Assembly (NCBI GenBank): GCA_016713335.1
Contig: JADJPH010000025.1
Span: 1 to 64,000, forward strand
Direction: 5' to 3'
Length of the DNA stretch: 64,000 nucleotides
DNA from: Candidatus Fredericiella danica
GTDB taxonomy: Bacteria; Chloroflexota; Anaerolineae; Caldilineales; Caldilineaceae
Below the pieces are notes generated by a model that was not told the origin of the DNA, did not search any database, and saw only the letters and a program-made list of their open reading frames with translations. Both the position numbers and the translations under genes were made by a program. This document shows positions 52,717 to 62,876 of the stretch, in pieces (positions within the stretch are counted from its first letter, which is position 1; the number at the start of each line of letters is the position of its first letter).

Positions 52717-54812
52717 TAGTTACATCCCGGCGTCATCCTGTACAGACCGCCATCGCCCATGCCGACCCAAAGAGCGCCGTCGGGGGCTGTCGCCAGGGAG
52801 AGCACAGGCCACGCCATCATGATGCGTTCGCCAATGAGGGCGCCGTCGCTTGCCCGTCCCAGGCGATACAGACCGGGATTACGACCGTACGCGCCGTAGA
52901 AAATGGTGTCATACGCCCAGGTGATGCCGGTTGGCGCGGCCAGGAGTTGACCATATTGACCAGGGGCGGTGCATACCAATCGGGGAGGGCGGCGTGAGCG
53001 CCAGCGGAAAGCCATAGTAGGGGTTGAGGATTCGTCGCCGCCGATCACCGCCGGGTCCAGCACGTCGATTTCGTCGCCCGCCGGGATTTCATCCGGGACA
53101 TTGGTTGCGCCGTTGTCGGTGAACCAGATTCTGCCGCTTGGATCCGCCGTGATGCCATATGGGTTCCGCACGCCGCGGCCTGCCGTCGAAAAGGCGTTGA
53201 TGCTGCGTTGGCTGAGGAGGGTGTCGAGCGGTGCGCGCACGATGCGGGCGGCATAGGGATTGCCACCGGAGACAATGTTTTGGGCGCCACTTTCGTCGAT
53301 GCCCGTGATCGGACCTTCGACATACCCATCCACGATGCCGCCGGCGGAGACGTAAACCCATCCGTCGTTGAGCACGATGCCGTTGTTCGCGTGGAATAGT
53401 TGGCCTGAGACGGCGAAGCCGCCGGCGAGTGGTTCGTAACTGCTGCCATCGGGGATGCGTCCGACCTCGCCGGCGCGGCTCAGGTAGAGTGTGCCATCCT
53501 GCCAATCAAGACCGGTGATGCGGCTCGACTCTGTCATGATCTCGACAGGGGTCATGTCGTTGATATAGTCATAGACAGCAACTGACCGGCTTGGGTGAAA
53601 TGCGTCGTAGAGAATGAGTGGATCGATGTCATGCGCCAGGTCGGAATCGAGGGCAAGGAAGAGTTTGCCATCTGGCCCGAAAGCCATCGCCGTGATGCCG
53701 CGGTGGTTGTCTGCCAGCCGTCTTTCCATGCAGAACCCCGCAGGCGCCATGTACGGATCGGTTTCGGCGGGTGCGGGCAGGCCAAGCGCGGCCGCCTGGA
53801 TGCCAGCCTTGCTGGCATTGGCGCCTCGGGCGACATTTGTGGTCGCGGCCGCCACCGGAGCCGCCGCAGCGGTACTGGTGGCAGTGCCTGTGGTGGCAGT
53901 GCGTCCGCCGGCCAGGGCGGTCTTGACTTCGGCCGCGGCCGGTTCGGCGCCACAGCGCACGGGGATGATGAGGTCGGCGCTGACCAGGTTGTTGTCTTCT
54001 GTGGGAGCGTTGGCACAGGCGTCGCTCACCGCGGTCAGGGTTGGGTTCGCAATGGTCAACCAGGTTTCTGCAGTTGCCGCTTTGGGTGTTGCGGCACGGC
54101 GCTCGGCCGCGCCCTGTGCGATCCAATCCCGGACGAGTTGTTGGTCGGCTAGCGGCAAGGGCCTGGTCGCGGGCATCTTCCCGATGCCAAGGTATTGCCA
54201 GAGTTTGGAAGCATCGGGGTCGCCTGGCACGATCACGGGGCCGTTCTGGCCGCCGGCCATTAGCGTCGGATAGGTGGTTGCCACCAGCCCCATGGTGCGC
54301 GCGGCGGCACTGTGACAGGCTGCGCAAGCGCGCTCGAATAGTGGTTGAATGTCCTCGACATAGCCCAACGTTGGCCCGGTTGGCGCCGCCGGGGCAGCAA
54401 CGGCTGGAGGTTTACTTTCGGTGTAGGCGGTCACTGCAACAACGGTGGCCTTTGGCAGTTTGCCAAAGCGGCATGCCTCGGTCGACGGTGCGCTGCGCAC
54501 ATTCGTGGTTTGGATGGTGACGCCGTACATGGTTTTACCGTCGTCGACACATTGCATGAGTTCCGCCAACCCGGATAAGCGGCCTGTGGTGGCAGGCGTC
54601 GTAGTCTTCGCTGCGGTGGTGGCTCCGGCGCCTGGGCTTGCGGGCGGATTTGACTTTCCTGAGAGCTTTGGCGTTCCAATCGGTGGCTTAGGCTCAATGG
54701 ATTGTGCAAAGGCAAGGCTGCTCATGGAACCAAGCAGGATGGACGTTACGAGCAGAGCGGCGAGCGATTTGTTAAGCATTTTGTTTGAATTCACGATAAC
54801 ACCACATTTCAT
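52716..54812 (-). CDS. Secreted cytochrome c / beta-propeller protein
   Basis: 698 residues. A signal peptide (SLAALLVTSILLGSMSSLAF), a short SH3b-like stretch (YGVTIQTTNVRSAPSTEACR), one haem motif in FERACAACHSAAA with the following GLVATTYPTLMAGGQNGPVI and LWQYLGIGKMPATRPLP typical of planctomycete-type cytochrome c domains, an Ala/Thr linker, then a propeller resembling PQQ sugar dehydrogenase-like folds (ITAMAFGPDGKLFLALD, NPYGITADPSGRIWFTDNG, SLATAPDGALWVGMGDG). The region around 52960-53030 reads unlike the family and may hide compensating indels. It could oxidise a sugar or alcohol and pass electrons to its own haem. Confidence 0.6.
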   Translation of the reverse strand: MKCGVIVNSNKMLNKSLAALLVTSILLGSMSSLAFAQSIEPKPPIGTPKLSGKSNPPASPGAGATTAAKTTTPATTGRLSGLAELMQCVDDGKTMYGVTIQTTNVRSAPSTEACRFGKLPKATVVAVTAYTESKPPAVAAPAAPTGPTLGYVEDIQPLFERACAACHSAAARTMGLVATTYPTLMAGGQNGPVIVPGDPDASKLWQYLGIGKMPATRPLPLADQQLVRDWIAQGAAERRAATPKAATAETWLTIANPTLTAVSDACANAPTEDNNLVSADLIIPVRCGAEPAAAEVKTALAGGRTATTGTATSTAAAAPVAAATTNVARGANASKAGIQAAALGLPAPAETDPYMAPAGFCMERRLADNHRGITAMAFGPDGKLFLALDSDLAHDIDPLILYDAFHPSRSVAVYDYINDMTPVEIMTESSRITGLDWQDGTLYLSRAGEVGRIPDGSSYEPLAGGFAVSGQLFHANNGIVLNDGWVYVSAGGIVDGYVEGPITGIDESGAQNIVSGGNPYAARIVRAPLDTLLSQRSINAFSTAGRGVRNPYGITADPSGRIWFTDNGATNVPDEIPAGDEIDVLDPAVIGGDESSTPTMAFRWRSRRPPRLVCTAPGQYGQLLAAPTGITWAYDTIFYGAYGRNPGLYRLGRASDGALIGERIMMAWPVLSLATAPDGALWVGMGDGGLYRMTPGCN

Positions 54813-54860
54813 AGCTCCCTGACGCCGGTCCTTGTTACTTCTCCGACCGCCAGCGAGCGG

Positions 54861-55840
54861 CTAAACCTGCATGCCATGCGCCGCAAAATAGCGGCGCGCA
54901 TGTTCGATGTCGCGGCGGATCTGCGCCACAAGGGCATCGACCCCCGCAAAACGTTGTTCACTGCGCACGCGTTCTAGAAAATCAACTGCCACGGTCTCGC
55001 CATATAGATCGTCGATTTGGTGTGGCGGGGGGAAATCAAGCAGGTGCGCCTCCACGCGGCGGTGTTGGCCGTCGACTGTAGGCCGGACGCCGACATTGGT
55101 GACGCTGGGAAATGCGTGAACCCGGTCAAAACTGGCAATCCAGGTGCGCGTTACATAGACGCCGTTGGCCGGCAGCAACTTGTGAGCCGGTACGCCGACA
55201 TTTGCCGTCGGGATCCCGACGGTGCGCCCGCGTTGATCGCCGGCCTCGACAATGCCAGACACTCGATAGGGCCGGCTCAACAACGGTGTGGCGGCGGCGA
55301 CATCGCCGCTGAGCAGGAGTTCGCGCACGATGCTGCTGCGCACGATTGGCCTTCGGTGGCGATAGGCTGGATGACATGAACCGTGAAGTCCAATTCGGCG
55401 CCGAGTGCGCGCAGCAGCGTGATATTGCCCGCGCGGCCACGGCCCAGGGCAAAATCGGGACCGACGACCAGTGCGGCAAGGCCAAGATGTCGTTTGAGCA
55501 ACTGGACGAAAGTAAGGGGTTCCATCTGCGCGATTTCCATGGTGAATGGCTGGATCACGCCGACATCGATGCCGAGCATGGCGGCCAGGCTGAGCCGTTC
55601 GGGCGCAGTGGTGAACCCCAGATTGGGTTCGTCAGGGCGGAGCACGGACAGCGGGTGCGGATCAAAGGTGATCAGGGCAGTCTGGGCACGAGGGCCGTAG
55701 CCGGCGGCAAGCGCCACTGCGGTGGCGCGTAGTTCCTGCAACAGCGTCTGGTGCCCCAGGTGCAGGCCGTCAAAGTTGCCAATTGCCAGTGCGGTCGGGC
55801 CTGGCAGGGATGCTTGCCGGATGTCACGAAATGTGAGCAT
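54861..55840 (-). CDS. ribF: Bifunctional riboflavin kinase/FAD synthetase (frameshift)
   Basis: About 326 residues. The N-terminal FAD synthetase part has [18 protein letters not shown] and [14 protein letters not shown]; the C-terminal flavokinase part has [20 protein letters not shown] and TANVGVP. A missing base near 55345-55352 splits the two (IATEGQ, then [16 protein letters not shown]). It makes FMN and FAD, the cofactor of many flavoenzymes in this window. Order nrnA-truB-ribF is the common bacterial arrangement. Confidence 0.93.
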
Positions 55841-55849
55841 AGCGTTTTC

Positions 55850-56857
55850 TCATGCCAACCATTTCTCGGCGCGACAGGACCACCGATCGCGCCCAGTCTC
55901 AGCCGGTCTCAGGGCGCGCAAGATACCCATCACGTGCCCGTCACCGTCGCGGAGTTGGTAGAGTCCATCGGTCCTGGCGCCGGGTAACTCAATTGTCTGG
56001 ATCTGACCATGCCCGATGCGCCTGAGCACGTCGCCGACCAGTGTGACAGTGGGCAGCGGCAGCCGATCGCCTGGGTGATGGAGGAGTTCGGCAAAGTGAC
56101 CCGCTCGTGCGGCGACTTCGATTTCTGCCAGGGTATGCGCTTCTGCGATTGAGAATGCACCGACCGTTTCGCGGCGCAGACCCGTTAAATGGCCGTACGT
56201 GCCGAGTGCAAGCCCCAGATCATGGGCCAGGCTTCTGATATAGGCCCCGGCTGAGCTCTTCACCCGCAAGATGAGCCGTCGATAGGGAGCGTCCCAGGCG
56301 ACCAACTCGATGTCATGGAAGGTGACTTGTCGCGGTGGGGTAGCGACCGTTTCTCCGCGGCGGGCTTTCACATACATGGGGGTGCCACCTTGCTTGATGG
56401 CGGCGAAGGCTGGTGGCTGTTGCAGGATGTCGCCGCAAAACTGGCGCAAGGCGGTCTCCAGCATCATTTGATCCAGCTCGGGTACGGCGGCCTGTGCCGT
56501 GACAGCGCCTTCGATGTCGTAGGAGTCGGTCGCTTCACCCAGGGTGACTTCCGCCAGATAGGTTTTGTCTTCGCCCTGGTAATACTCCACCAGGCGCGTG
56601 GCATTACCCAGGCAGAGGACGAGCACGCCAGAGGCGATGGGATCGAGCGTCCCCGTGTGACCGATGCGCTTCTGGCCGCACATGCGGCGTACGCGCGTGA
56701 CCACATCGTGACTCGTCAGAAACCGTTCCGTGCTGGGCAAGGCGAGTGGCGCAGGCGGCGCAACGACGTCACTGTCGTTGTGGGCAACTGCGACAAAAGG
56801 GCGACCGGGTTTGTCGACAACCAGCAGGCCGTTTAGTTCACTGTGCGGTGAAGGCAC
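55850..56857 (-). CDS. truB: tRNA pseudouridine-55 synthase
   Basis: 335 residues. The catalytic Asp is in KRIGHTGTLDPIASGVLVLC; other signatures are EYYQGEDKTYLAEVTLG, QQPPAFAAIKQGGTPMYVKA and SSAGAYIRSLAHDLGLALG, and a PUA-like end. Between LLVVDKP and TSHDVVTRVRR, where most TruB proteins have two or three residues, there is an extra stretch of about 29 residues. It makes the T-loop pseudouridine in tRNA. Ten bases separate it from ribF. Confidence 0.93.
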   Translation of the reverse strand: MPSPHSELNGLLVVDKPGRPFVAVAHNDSDVVAPPAPLALPSTERFLTSHDVVTRVRRMCGQKRIGHTGTLDPIASGVLVLCLGNATRLVEYYQGEDKTYLAEVTLGEATDSYDIEGAVTAQAAVPELDQMMLETALRQFCGDILQQPPAFAAIKQGGTPMYVKARRGETVATPPRQVTFHDIELVAWDAPYRRLILRVKSSAGAYIRSLAHDLGLALGTYGHLTGLRRETVGAFSIAEAHTLAEIEVAARAGHFAELLHHPGDRLPLPTVTLVGDVLRRIGHGQIQTIELPGARTDGLYQLRDGDGHVMGILRALRPAETGRDRWSCRAEKWLA

Positions 56858-56877
56858 AGGCGCGATTACTCCAATCG

Positions 56878-57873
56878 TCAGTCAAGATCGAGCGCTTGCC
56901 GTCGCCGGGTTTCCTTCAAGGCTGCAACCACTCTTGCGACAACCTGGTCGGTAGGACCCTCGAGTGTACACCCGCTGGCCGGTGGGTGGCCCCCACCCCC
57001 AAATGCAAATGCCAGGTCGCCAACGTTGAAACCAGGCTTGGCTCTGAAACTGCATTCTACTGCCGGCTGGCCGTTTTTGCCTATTTTTTCGGTGAAGACA
57101 GCAGAAATGTCCGCCTCAATGATCGTGGCGAAGATGCTGTTCAATTTGGAATCGTCATTTGGTTGACCTGCGTCGCGCAACTGGTCGCGGGTGACGACAC
57201 CCCAGAGGACGCCATCCTCCAACTGCACGCTGGGCAGCACCAGCGACCAGAGTTGGAGCGCCGAAAATGGCATGCGATTCAGCGTGCGCTGGACGATCAT
57301 GGACAGGTCGGCGCCGGCCCTCTGCAGCCGCATCGCGGCTTCCAGGACTTCTGGCGTGGTGTTGCTGGTCCGAAACGAGAGGGTGTCGGTGATAATGCCG
57401 GTAAGGAGGCACTCCGCAATGGCGCCCGTGGTTGGCGCGCCCAAGGCCTCGACAAGGTACGTCAACATCTGCGCCGTGGCGGCGCAACTTGGATCAACCC
57501 AGTTGACATCGCCAAAGTAGGTGTTGGTCACGTGGTGGTCGATCACTGCCAGGGGCAAAGCGGCATGCAGTTCGGGTTGGAAGACGTCGCCCATCCGGTC
57601 CGGACTCGAAGCGTCGAGACAGATCACGAGATCATAATCGGCGCCGACGTGGCGGGCGTCAACAATTTCCGTGGCGCCTGGCAGAAACTCGAACTCAGAC
57701 AACAGCGGATCTGTCATGGCCGGCGTCGCCTGTTTGCCCAGGGTGCGGAGCAGCCACACCATGCCGAGCAGGCTCCCGTAGGCATCGCCGTCGGGATTGA
57801 TATGGCTGATGCAGAGTATCCTGTTGCTGCGTTCGAGTAGTGCGACCAGTTCGGCCGGGATTGGATTGTTCAT
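56878..57873 (-). CDS. nrnA: DHH-family phosphoesterase NrnA (nanoRNase/pAp phosphatase)
   Basis: 331 residues. DHH motifs: [31 protein letters not shown], and in DHHA1 [11 protein letters not shown]. It degrades short oligoribonucleotides and pAp. The ATG overlaps the comF stop (ATGA), and truB follows 20 bp later. Confidence 0.9.
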   Translation of the reverse strand: MNNPIPAELVALLERSNRILCISHINPDGDAYGSLLGMVWLLRTLGKQATPAMTDPLLSEFEFLPGATEIVDARHVGADYDLVICLDASSPDRMGDVFQPELHAALPLAVIDHHVTNTYFGDVNWVDPSCAATAQMLTYLVEALGAPTTGAIAECLLTGIITDTLSFRTSNTTPEVLEAAMRLQRAGADLSMIVQRTLNRMPFSALQLWSLVLPSVQLEDGVLWGVVTRDQLRDAGQPNDDSKLNSIFATIIEADISAVFTEKIGKNGQPAVECSFRAKPGFNVGDLAFAFGGGGHPPASGCTLEGPTDQVVARVVAALKETRRRQALDLD

Positions 57874-58589
57874 AGCTGGTTATGTTGAGGCGTGGCAAGG
57901 GTGAGTCCGCAAATCAGTGGTGCTCCGGCGGCGCGTGCGGCTCGCGCGCAGGCCGTGAGGGTGGAACCGGTGGTGTAGACATCATCCACCAATAGGATGT
58001 GAAGCCCGTTGCATTGTGGGCTTGCCACAAAGGCATCTTCGACGTTTGCCTTCCGTTCATCGATGCTGAGCCCAATCTGGGATCGTGTTGCCCTGGTGCG
58101 ATGAAGCAACTCGGCCCGGCACGGAATGCCGACTCTCTCGCTCAGTGCGGTTGCCAACAATTCGGCTTGATTGTAGCCGCGCTCGTGGCGCCGTGCGCTA
58201 TGCAGGGGGACCGGGACGATAACATCGATCTGGGGCAAGATGGCGCGCCATTCAGGCTGCTGGAGCGCTGCGACCAGATAGCACGCCAACGGAGCAGCCA
58301 AATCAGTGCGTTGCTCGTATTTGAACTGATGGATAAACTCCCGCAGCGGCGCCGTATGGAGTCCGGCGGCGCGCGCCAAACGAAGCGCCGCCGGCGGGCC
58401 GCCACAGGCGCGGCATCGACTACTATTGGGGAGTGGCGTTGGCGCGCCGCAGCGGTTGCAGACCGGAGCCGGCGCGGGAATGACACGTTGGGCGCACTCG
58501 GGACAGATGTGGTGACCGATCCTGCCGCAACCGGCGCATTGAGGTGGAAAGACAAGGTCAAGACCCAGAGACGTCCAACGCTTCAGCAT
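57870..58589 (-). CDS. comF: ComF-family phosphoribosyltransferase-like protein
   Basis: About 239 residues. An N-terminal zinc-ribbon set ([18 protein letters not shown], then CNRCGAP and CRACGG) is followed by the PRTase fold with [20 protein letters not shown] and [20 protein letters not shown], the ComF signature. Linked to DNA uptake and recombination in competent bacteria. ATG 58589 (MLKRWTSL) is preferred, since the upstream extension would overlap the pilin-like gene. Confidence 0.88.
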   Translation of the reverse strand: MLKRWTSLGLDLVFPPQCAGCGRIGHHICPECAQRVIPAPAPVCNRCGAPTPLPNSSRCRACGGPPAALRLARAAGLHTAPLREFIHQFKYEQRTDLAAPLACYLVAALQQPEWRAILPQIDVIVPVPLHSARRHERGYNQAELLATALSERVGIPCRAELLHRTRATRSQIGLSIDERKANVEDAFVASPQCNGLHILLVDDVYTTGSTLTACARAARAAGAPLICGLTLATPQHNQL

Positions 58590-58650
58590 TTGGGGAGGCA
58601 GCTTTCGGCGCAGTCGAGACGTGGCGGCCGGTGCATGCAGCTTGCGCTCG

Positions 58651-58848
58651 CTAAGTGAACCACATTCGGATCGGTGCGAGGCCCTGGGTATTGAACAAAG
58701 ACCAGCGCAATCCGAGGTCATTCAAAAATTCCCGAACACTGTCACCCACGATTAAGAGAATTGAAAGCATGACAATGGCTAACAGAATGATGATCAGTGC
58801 AAACTCGACAAAATTCTCGCCGGATCGATTGGATGGCAGTCGTGACAT
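58651..58848 (-). CDS. Flp/Fap-type pilin-like small protein
   Basis: 65 residues with a short N-terminus and [20 protein letters not shown], where a Glu at the start of the hydrophobic helix matches Flp and TadE-like pilins. The start is ATG 58848 ([10 protein letters not shown]); an in-frame ATG lies 18 bases upstream. No tad assembly genes are in the window. ComF follows on the same strand. Confidence 0.55.
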   Translation of the reverse strand: MSRLPSNRSGENFVEFALIIILLAIVMLSILLIVGDSVREFLNDLGLRWSLFNTQGLAPIRMWFT

Positions 58849-58925
58849 GATCGAAGAGTATAGCATCTGGGCTAGCGTGCGGCAACTTTGGCGACGTTCT
58901 GCAACTCGCGATCCAACCCTCCAAC

Positions 58926-58954
58926 TTCGGAGAGCCGTGGAACAATGGTATACT
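58926..58954 (+). promoter_or_regulatory. Possible promoter of the zinc-ribbon gene
   Basis: TATACT at 58949-58954 preceded by TGG (extended -10), with a weak TTCGGA 17 bp upstream. Confidence 0.45.
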
Positions 58955-59005
58955 GTCCCTTATGCTGGTACCATTCCAGCGCCTGAGTCAAGAGGAGATG
59001 ATACA

Positions 59006-59529
59006 GTGGAGATTGCCAAGTTGTTCGAGCTTCAGAAGCTGGATCTTAACCTCGACAAGACGCGCCGCCGGCTTGCACAGATTCATGAAGCCCTGGGTGA
59101 GAGTCCGGATGTAGTTGCAGCGCGGAGCGCCGTACGCAGTTCGGAAGCGGAATTGCATCGCTGGCATGCGCACAGGTCGAAACCATCACCAAACAACTTG
59201 CAACCGAGCAGGCTGCATTCGCCACGATCGAGGCGCAATGGAAATCCGGCCAGAGCGAACTTGTCGAAGAGGAAGCAAAGCTGAAACGCACGTACGCCCA
59301 GCTTAAGCAGCAGCGTGAACTCTCGGCAAAAGAGCTGGCGCCTGGCGACGTTGCCACCTATGACCAACTGCGTGCGCGCAAGCAGGGAATTGCGGTGGCG
59401 CCTGTCCGCAACAGCCAGTGCGGGGTTTGTCACATTCAGGTTCCTACGGGCGTAGCCTCTGCGGCACGCTCCCGAAAGGATGAGGCCGTCTATTGTCCAA
59501 GTTGTGGGCGGATTCTCTTTGCCGCTTAG
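59006..59529 (+). CDS. Coiled-coil C4 zinc-ribbon protein (frameshift)
   Basis: About 174 residues. A coiled-coil N-terminus ([20 protein letters not shown]) leads to a C-terminal zinc ribbon with CGVC and CPSCGRIL, joined by [19 protein letters not shown] break near 59163-59170 separates SEAELHRW from [17 protein letters not shown]. This is the CT398-like zinc-ribbon family, somewhat shorter than usual in the coiled-coil middle; roles are poorly known. GTG 59006 has AGAGGAG eight bases upstream. It ends overlapping the convergent protease gene by 4 bases. Confidence 0.75.
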
Positions 59530-62500
59530 GGGGCTTCGCCCTTGCCGACCCAAGGCAAATGGATGAGGTCAGGCCAGGTAAAGCGAAATGGCACGACCTC
59601 GCTCTGTGTCTGGATGCGATTGTGGTGGTGTAGCAATAGGATCCCCAACGGCGGGTGACTCGCGTAGCCGCTGGGATCGAGCGTGACGTACAGCACCGAT
59701 TCCGGATCGACTGCATAAGGGGGAGCGCTAGCCGGCCCTTCAAACGCCAGGGCCGGCAGCATCGCATCATAGCGAAGGTGGGGTGTCACGTCGACCGTGC
59801 CTTTGCCGTCTGACGCGCCGTCCATGCTAAATGTCTCCACCCAATAGACGAATTCCCCATGCAACGCCAGCCCGCCTGATCCGATTGGCGCAGACAGCAC
59901 CATTGCGCGGCGGAAGAAAACTCCTGGGTCCTGATCGTTGCTGGCAACGCCGCCCAGAGGCATGGATGACGTTGCGCCCGTGCTGATGTTGCGCAGCACA
60001 CTCATATAGCGGTCGGAAGGAGTTGGCGGCCAGGCGCCAGTTGAGACTGCATTGCCGTTTGACAATAAGTAGTCAGCGGCGCCATCTCGGTCCGTATCGA
60101 TTGCAATGCGGAATTGAACTTCGTTTGGCGTTGACCAGGATGCATAGGTGGTCAACCCGAAGTAGATGACTTTGGCGCCGGAATCGCCTGCGGCGTTGAC
60201 GCCAACCCCGACAAATTGCAGATCGGCATGACCGAGGGGTGCTGCACCTGCTGCATTGGCGCCGATTGGAAGTTGCGGGCTGCGCAGTTGCAATGCTAAT
60301 GGCGTTAACAGGGGAACAACGTTGGTTGGTGGCGTCCCGCTGCGCAGCCCGATACCTTGCAGGTTAAGCGGTTGGCGCAGGCCGCGATCAAAATCCACCA
60401 CGGCCTGCTGCACGGCAAGTTCCGCAGCCGGACGCGGCGCCGCATAGATCGGCACATGGATGAGCGCATCCTGTGACAGCAACTGGCCATGCGAAAACCC
60501 AGTTGGCGCGGCCTCGCTTTGGAGAACGAATTGCAGCACCCCACCGGTAAGCCACAGTGCTTCTTTTGCATCCAACTGGATCGTGCCCGTGATCTGCGCT
60601 GTGGGCGACGCCGTCGTTTTGACCCACAAGCGGTGCAGCGGCGTGCTTTCGGCCAGGTCGCGGCCAAGCGCCAGGGTGGCCGTCTGCGCCAGTTGCGCCG
60701 CGATGGCGTCGAGTTCGATTGTGTATCGAAGCGTGTGCGAGATGGCGTCAAAGGTGGCCATTGCTGTGGAGTCGCCCACAGCGCCGGTATGGGCAGCGGC
60801 TAACGTGACCGTGAACGGCGCGTGCTCCGGCCAGAGATAGAGATGACCGGATTCTTCGGCGAGCCAGGAGCGATCCACCGTTCCCACTGGCGCCATAGTT
60901 GAATCGCCGATGTGTTGCAACTGCGCTGCGTCAGCCTCGAAAATGAGATCGACTTGCTCACGCACTCCTGGGGCTACGGTCACGCGTTGCCTCTCGCTTT
61001 TCACGGTGGCGCCGGGCAGGTCGAGGACCGGATAGTAGATTGGTGTGAAGCTCACCGGATCATTGCCCTCATTCACGACTGCAAGGGGTTTGATGGCCGT
61101 GTACATGCCGGTGACTTCAGGCGCCCCGAAGCTGATGCTCACACGGCCCGGCTCCGCGGCGTTCATCGCCAGCACACTGGTTTGGGCGGCGCGGGTGAGA
61201 TCGATCCGGCCTGCGCCAATGCGGGGTGGGGCATAGAGCGTTGACGTCAATGGATCATTGGTCCGCACCAATGGCATGGCCGTATTCATCGCGGCGGCCT
61301 TGATCTCTTCCGCAGACCAGGTGGGGTGGAGTTGGTGCAGAAGGGCGACTGCGCCCGCGACGTGGGGGGCCGCCATGGAGGTGCCTGAGTTGCCGATGCC
61401 TAAGCTGCCGGTGCCGGATGATGCCGAAAAGATGCCGACGCCCGGTGCGGCCAGATCCGGCTTCAATGCTACATCACGCCGGCGCGGGCCACGCGAGGTA
61501 AAGGTGGGCAGAATATCTGACCCGGCCGCCGGCCCTGACGCAGCCCAACGATGGTGGTCGGAGGCGGCGACGCTGATCGCACTGTCCGCGGTTGCGGGCG
61601 AGCCGGTGACCAGGTGGCTGTCGCCACGATTACCGGCTGAGGCCACGACGATGATCCCCGCAGCGGCAGCATTGTCGACCGCCATTGCAGACGGATCATC
61701 GCGCAGCCCGTAGGGTGATCCCAAGGACAGGTTGATGACGTCCATGCGATCCGAAAAATCGCCGTCCCCATTGGGGTCGACCGCCCACTCAATGGCGAGT
61801 TCCGTCAGATTTGTGCTGCCGGTGCAGCCAAACACTTTCAGCGCGAAGATATCGGCGCGAGGCGCAACGCCGGGGCCGATTTTGAACGGCTGCAGATTGG
61901 AATCGGACGAGTAAGGACCGCCATAGGTGGCTCCGGACGCGTCGACGCCACTGCCGGCGGCGGTGCCGGCGACATGGGTGCCGTGGCCGTAGCAATCCAT
62001 GGGGTCGGGGTCTGGCTGGGGGATCGGCCGGAAAATCGGGCTGGACGGGTTGGCGTCGTAGAGATTGCCGGCGAAGTCGTAGCCGCCAACGATCCGCGGC
62101 CCTGGAAAGCCGGGGACATCACCGAGCCGTGTGGTGTCATTTGCGAGATAACCCGACCCGGGGCCGGCGAAGTCCACATGCAGATAGTCAATGCCCGTAT
62201 CAATAATCGCAATGCGCACCCCTTCGCCGCGAACGCCCAGTTGGGCGCCATCTTGCCAAAGCGCCGGTGCGCCGATATAGGGGACACTGGTGACGTTGTC
62301 AGGTGTCATGGGCGCCAGCCAATGGACCGCCTTTACGCCGGGCAGATCGTGCAGACGGCCGCGCAGGCTTGCAGGTGCGAGCACTGCTACCCCATTGTAG
62401 ACACGCTGTACGGTGTACAGGACCGGCACCCCCATTGTCTTCAGGTGGGCGCGGAGTGCTGCTTGCGCAGCTTCGAGCGTGGCGATCTGGCGCTGCGTGG

Positions 62501-62717
62501 TGAACACCGCCTCGGCCGCGCTCGTTGCTGTGCCGGCGCGTTGTGCGGCGAAGATCTGCGCCGCGGGGGCGCCGTCCAGTTCCAGCATCCAGGCCAGTTG
62601 CAGCTCTCCCGCATCGGCCGCACTGGCGCGCCGGCTGAAGGGTGGTAAGCAAGCGCCTGCCACCAGGATCAGGAGCAACACAATTGGACCGAGCCGGCGG
62701 GTGTAAACAGTGATCAT
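59526..62717 (-). CDS. Secreted subtilisin-family (S8) serine protease
   Basis: About 1063 residues. A signal sequence (LGPIVLLLILVAGACLPPF), an I9-like propeptide, then the S8 domain with Asp in IAIIDTGIDYLHVDF, His in GHGTHVAGTAAGSG and Ser in GTSMAAPHVAGAVALL, followed by about 500 residues of beta-rich C-terminal region. I place the start at ATG 62717 (MITVYTRR); the frame stays open upstream to 63479 but that part overlaps the divergent promoter and the phosphoribosyltransferase gene. Extracellular protein degradation is the likely role. Confidence 0.88.
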   Translation of the reverse strand: MITVYTRRLGPIVLLLILVAGACLPPFSRRASAADAGELQLAWMLELDGAPAAQIFAAQRAGTATSAAEAVFTTQRQIATLEAAQAALRAHLKTMGVPVLYTVQRVYNGVAVLAPASLRGRLHDLPGVKAVHWLAPMTPDNVTSVPYIGAPALWQDGAQLGVRGEGVRIAIIDTGIDYLHVDFAGPGSGYLANDTTRLGDVPGFPGPRIVGGYDFAGNLYDANPSSPIFRPIPQPDPDPMDCYGHGTHVAGTAAGSGVDASGATYGGPYSSDSNLQPFKIGPGVAPRADIFALKVFGCTGSTNLTELAIEWAVDPNGDGDFSDRMDVINLSLGSPYGLRDDPSAMAVDNAAAAGIIVVASAGNRGDSHLVTGSPATADSAISVAASDHHRWAASGPAAGSDILPTFTSRGPRRRDVALKPDLAAPGVGIFSASSGTGSLGIGNSGTSMAAPHVAGAVALLHQLHPTWSAEEIKAAAMNTAMPLVRTNDPLTSTLYAPPRIGAGRIDLTRAAQTSVLAMNAAEPGRVSISFGAPEVTGMYTAIKPLAVVNEGNDPVSFTPIYYPVLDLPGATVKSERQRVTVAPGVREQVDLIFEADAAQLQHIGDSTMAPVGTVDRSWLAEESGHLYLWPEHAPFTVTLAAAHTGAVGDSTAMATFDAISHTLRYTIELDAIAAQLAQTATLALGRDLAESTPLHRLWVKTTASPTAQITGTIQLDAKEALWLTGGVLQFVLQSEAAPTGFSHGQLLSQDALIHVPIYAAPRPAAELAVQQAVVDFDRGLRQPLNLQGIGLRSGTPPTNVVPLLTPLALQLRSPQLPIGANAAGAAPLGHADLQFVGVGVNAAGDSGAKVIYFGLTTYASWSTPNEVQFRIAIDTDRDGAADYLLSNGNAVSTGAWPPTPSDRYMSVLRNISTGATSSMPLGGVASNDQDPGVFFRRAMVLSAPIGSGGLALHGEFVYWVETFSMDGASDGKGTVDVTPHLRYDAMLPALAFEGPASAPPYAVDPESVLYVTLDPSGYASHPPLGILLLHHHNRIQTQSEVVPFRFTWPDLIHLPWVGKGEAP

Positions 62718-62806
62718 AGGCGTCCATTGGATCATCGTAGGCAAAGATCGCGTTCCTTCGATCATATCATGGGCGGCGCTTGAGCGGGTATCCGCCTCGA
62801 TTTGTT

Positions 62807-62836
62807 TTGACCGAGCTTGGATACGGATAGTACAAT
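62807..62836 (+). promoter_or_regulatory. Promoter of the phosphoribosyltransferase-nth unit
   Basis: TTGACC, 18 bp, TACAAT, 40 bp before the ATG at 62877. Confidence 0.6.
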
Positions 62837-62876
62837 AGAGCGCCGCAAACTTTTCCAGAGATTGGGAGTCGTTTTG

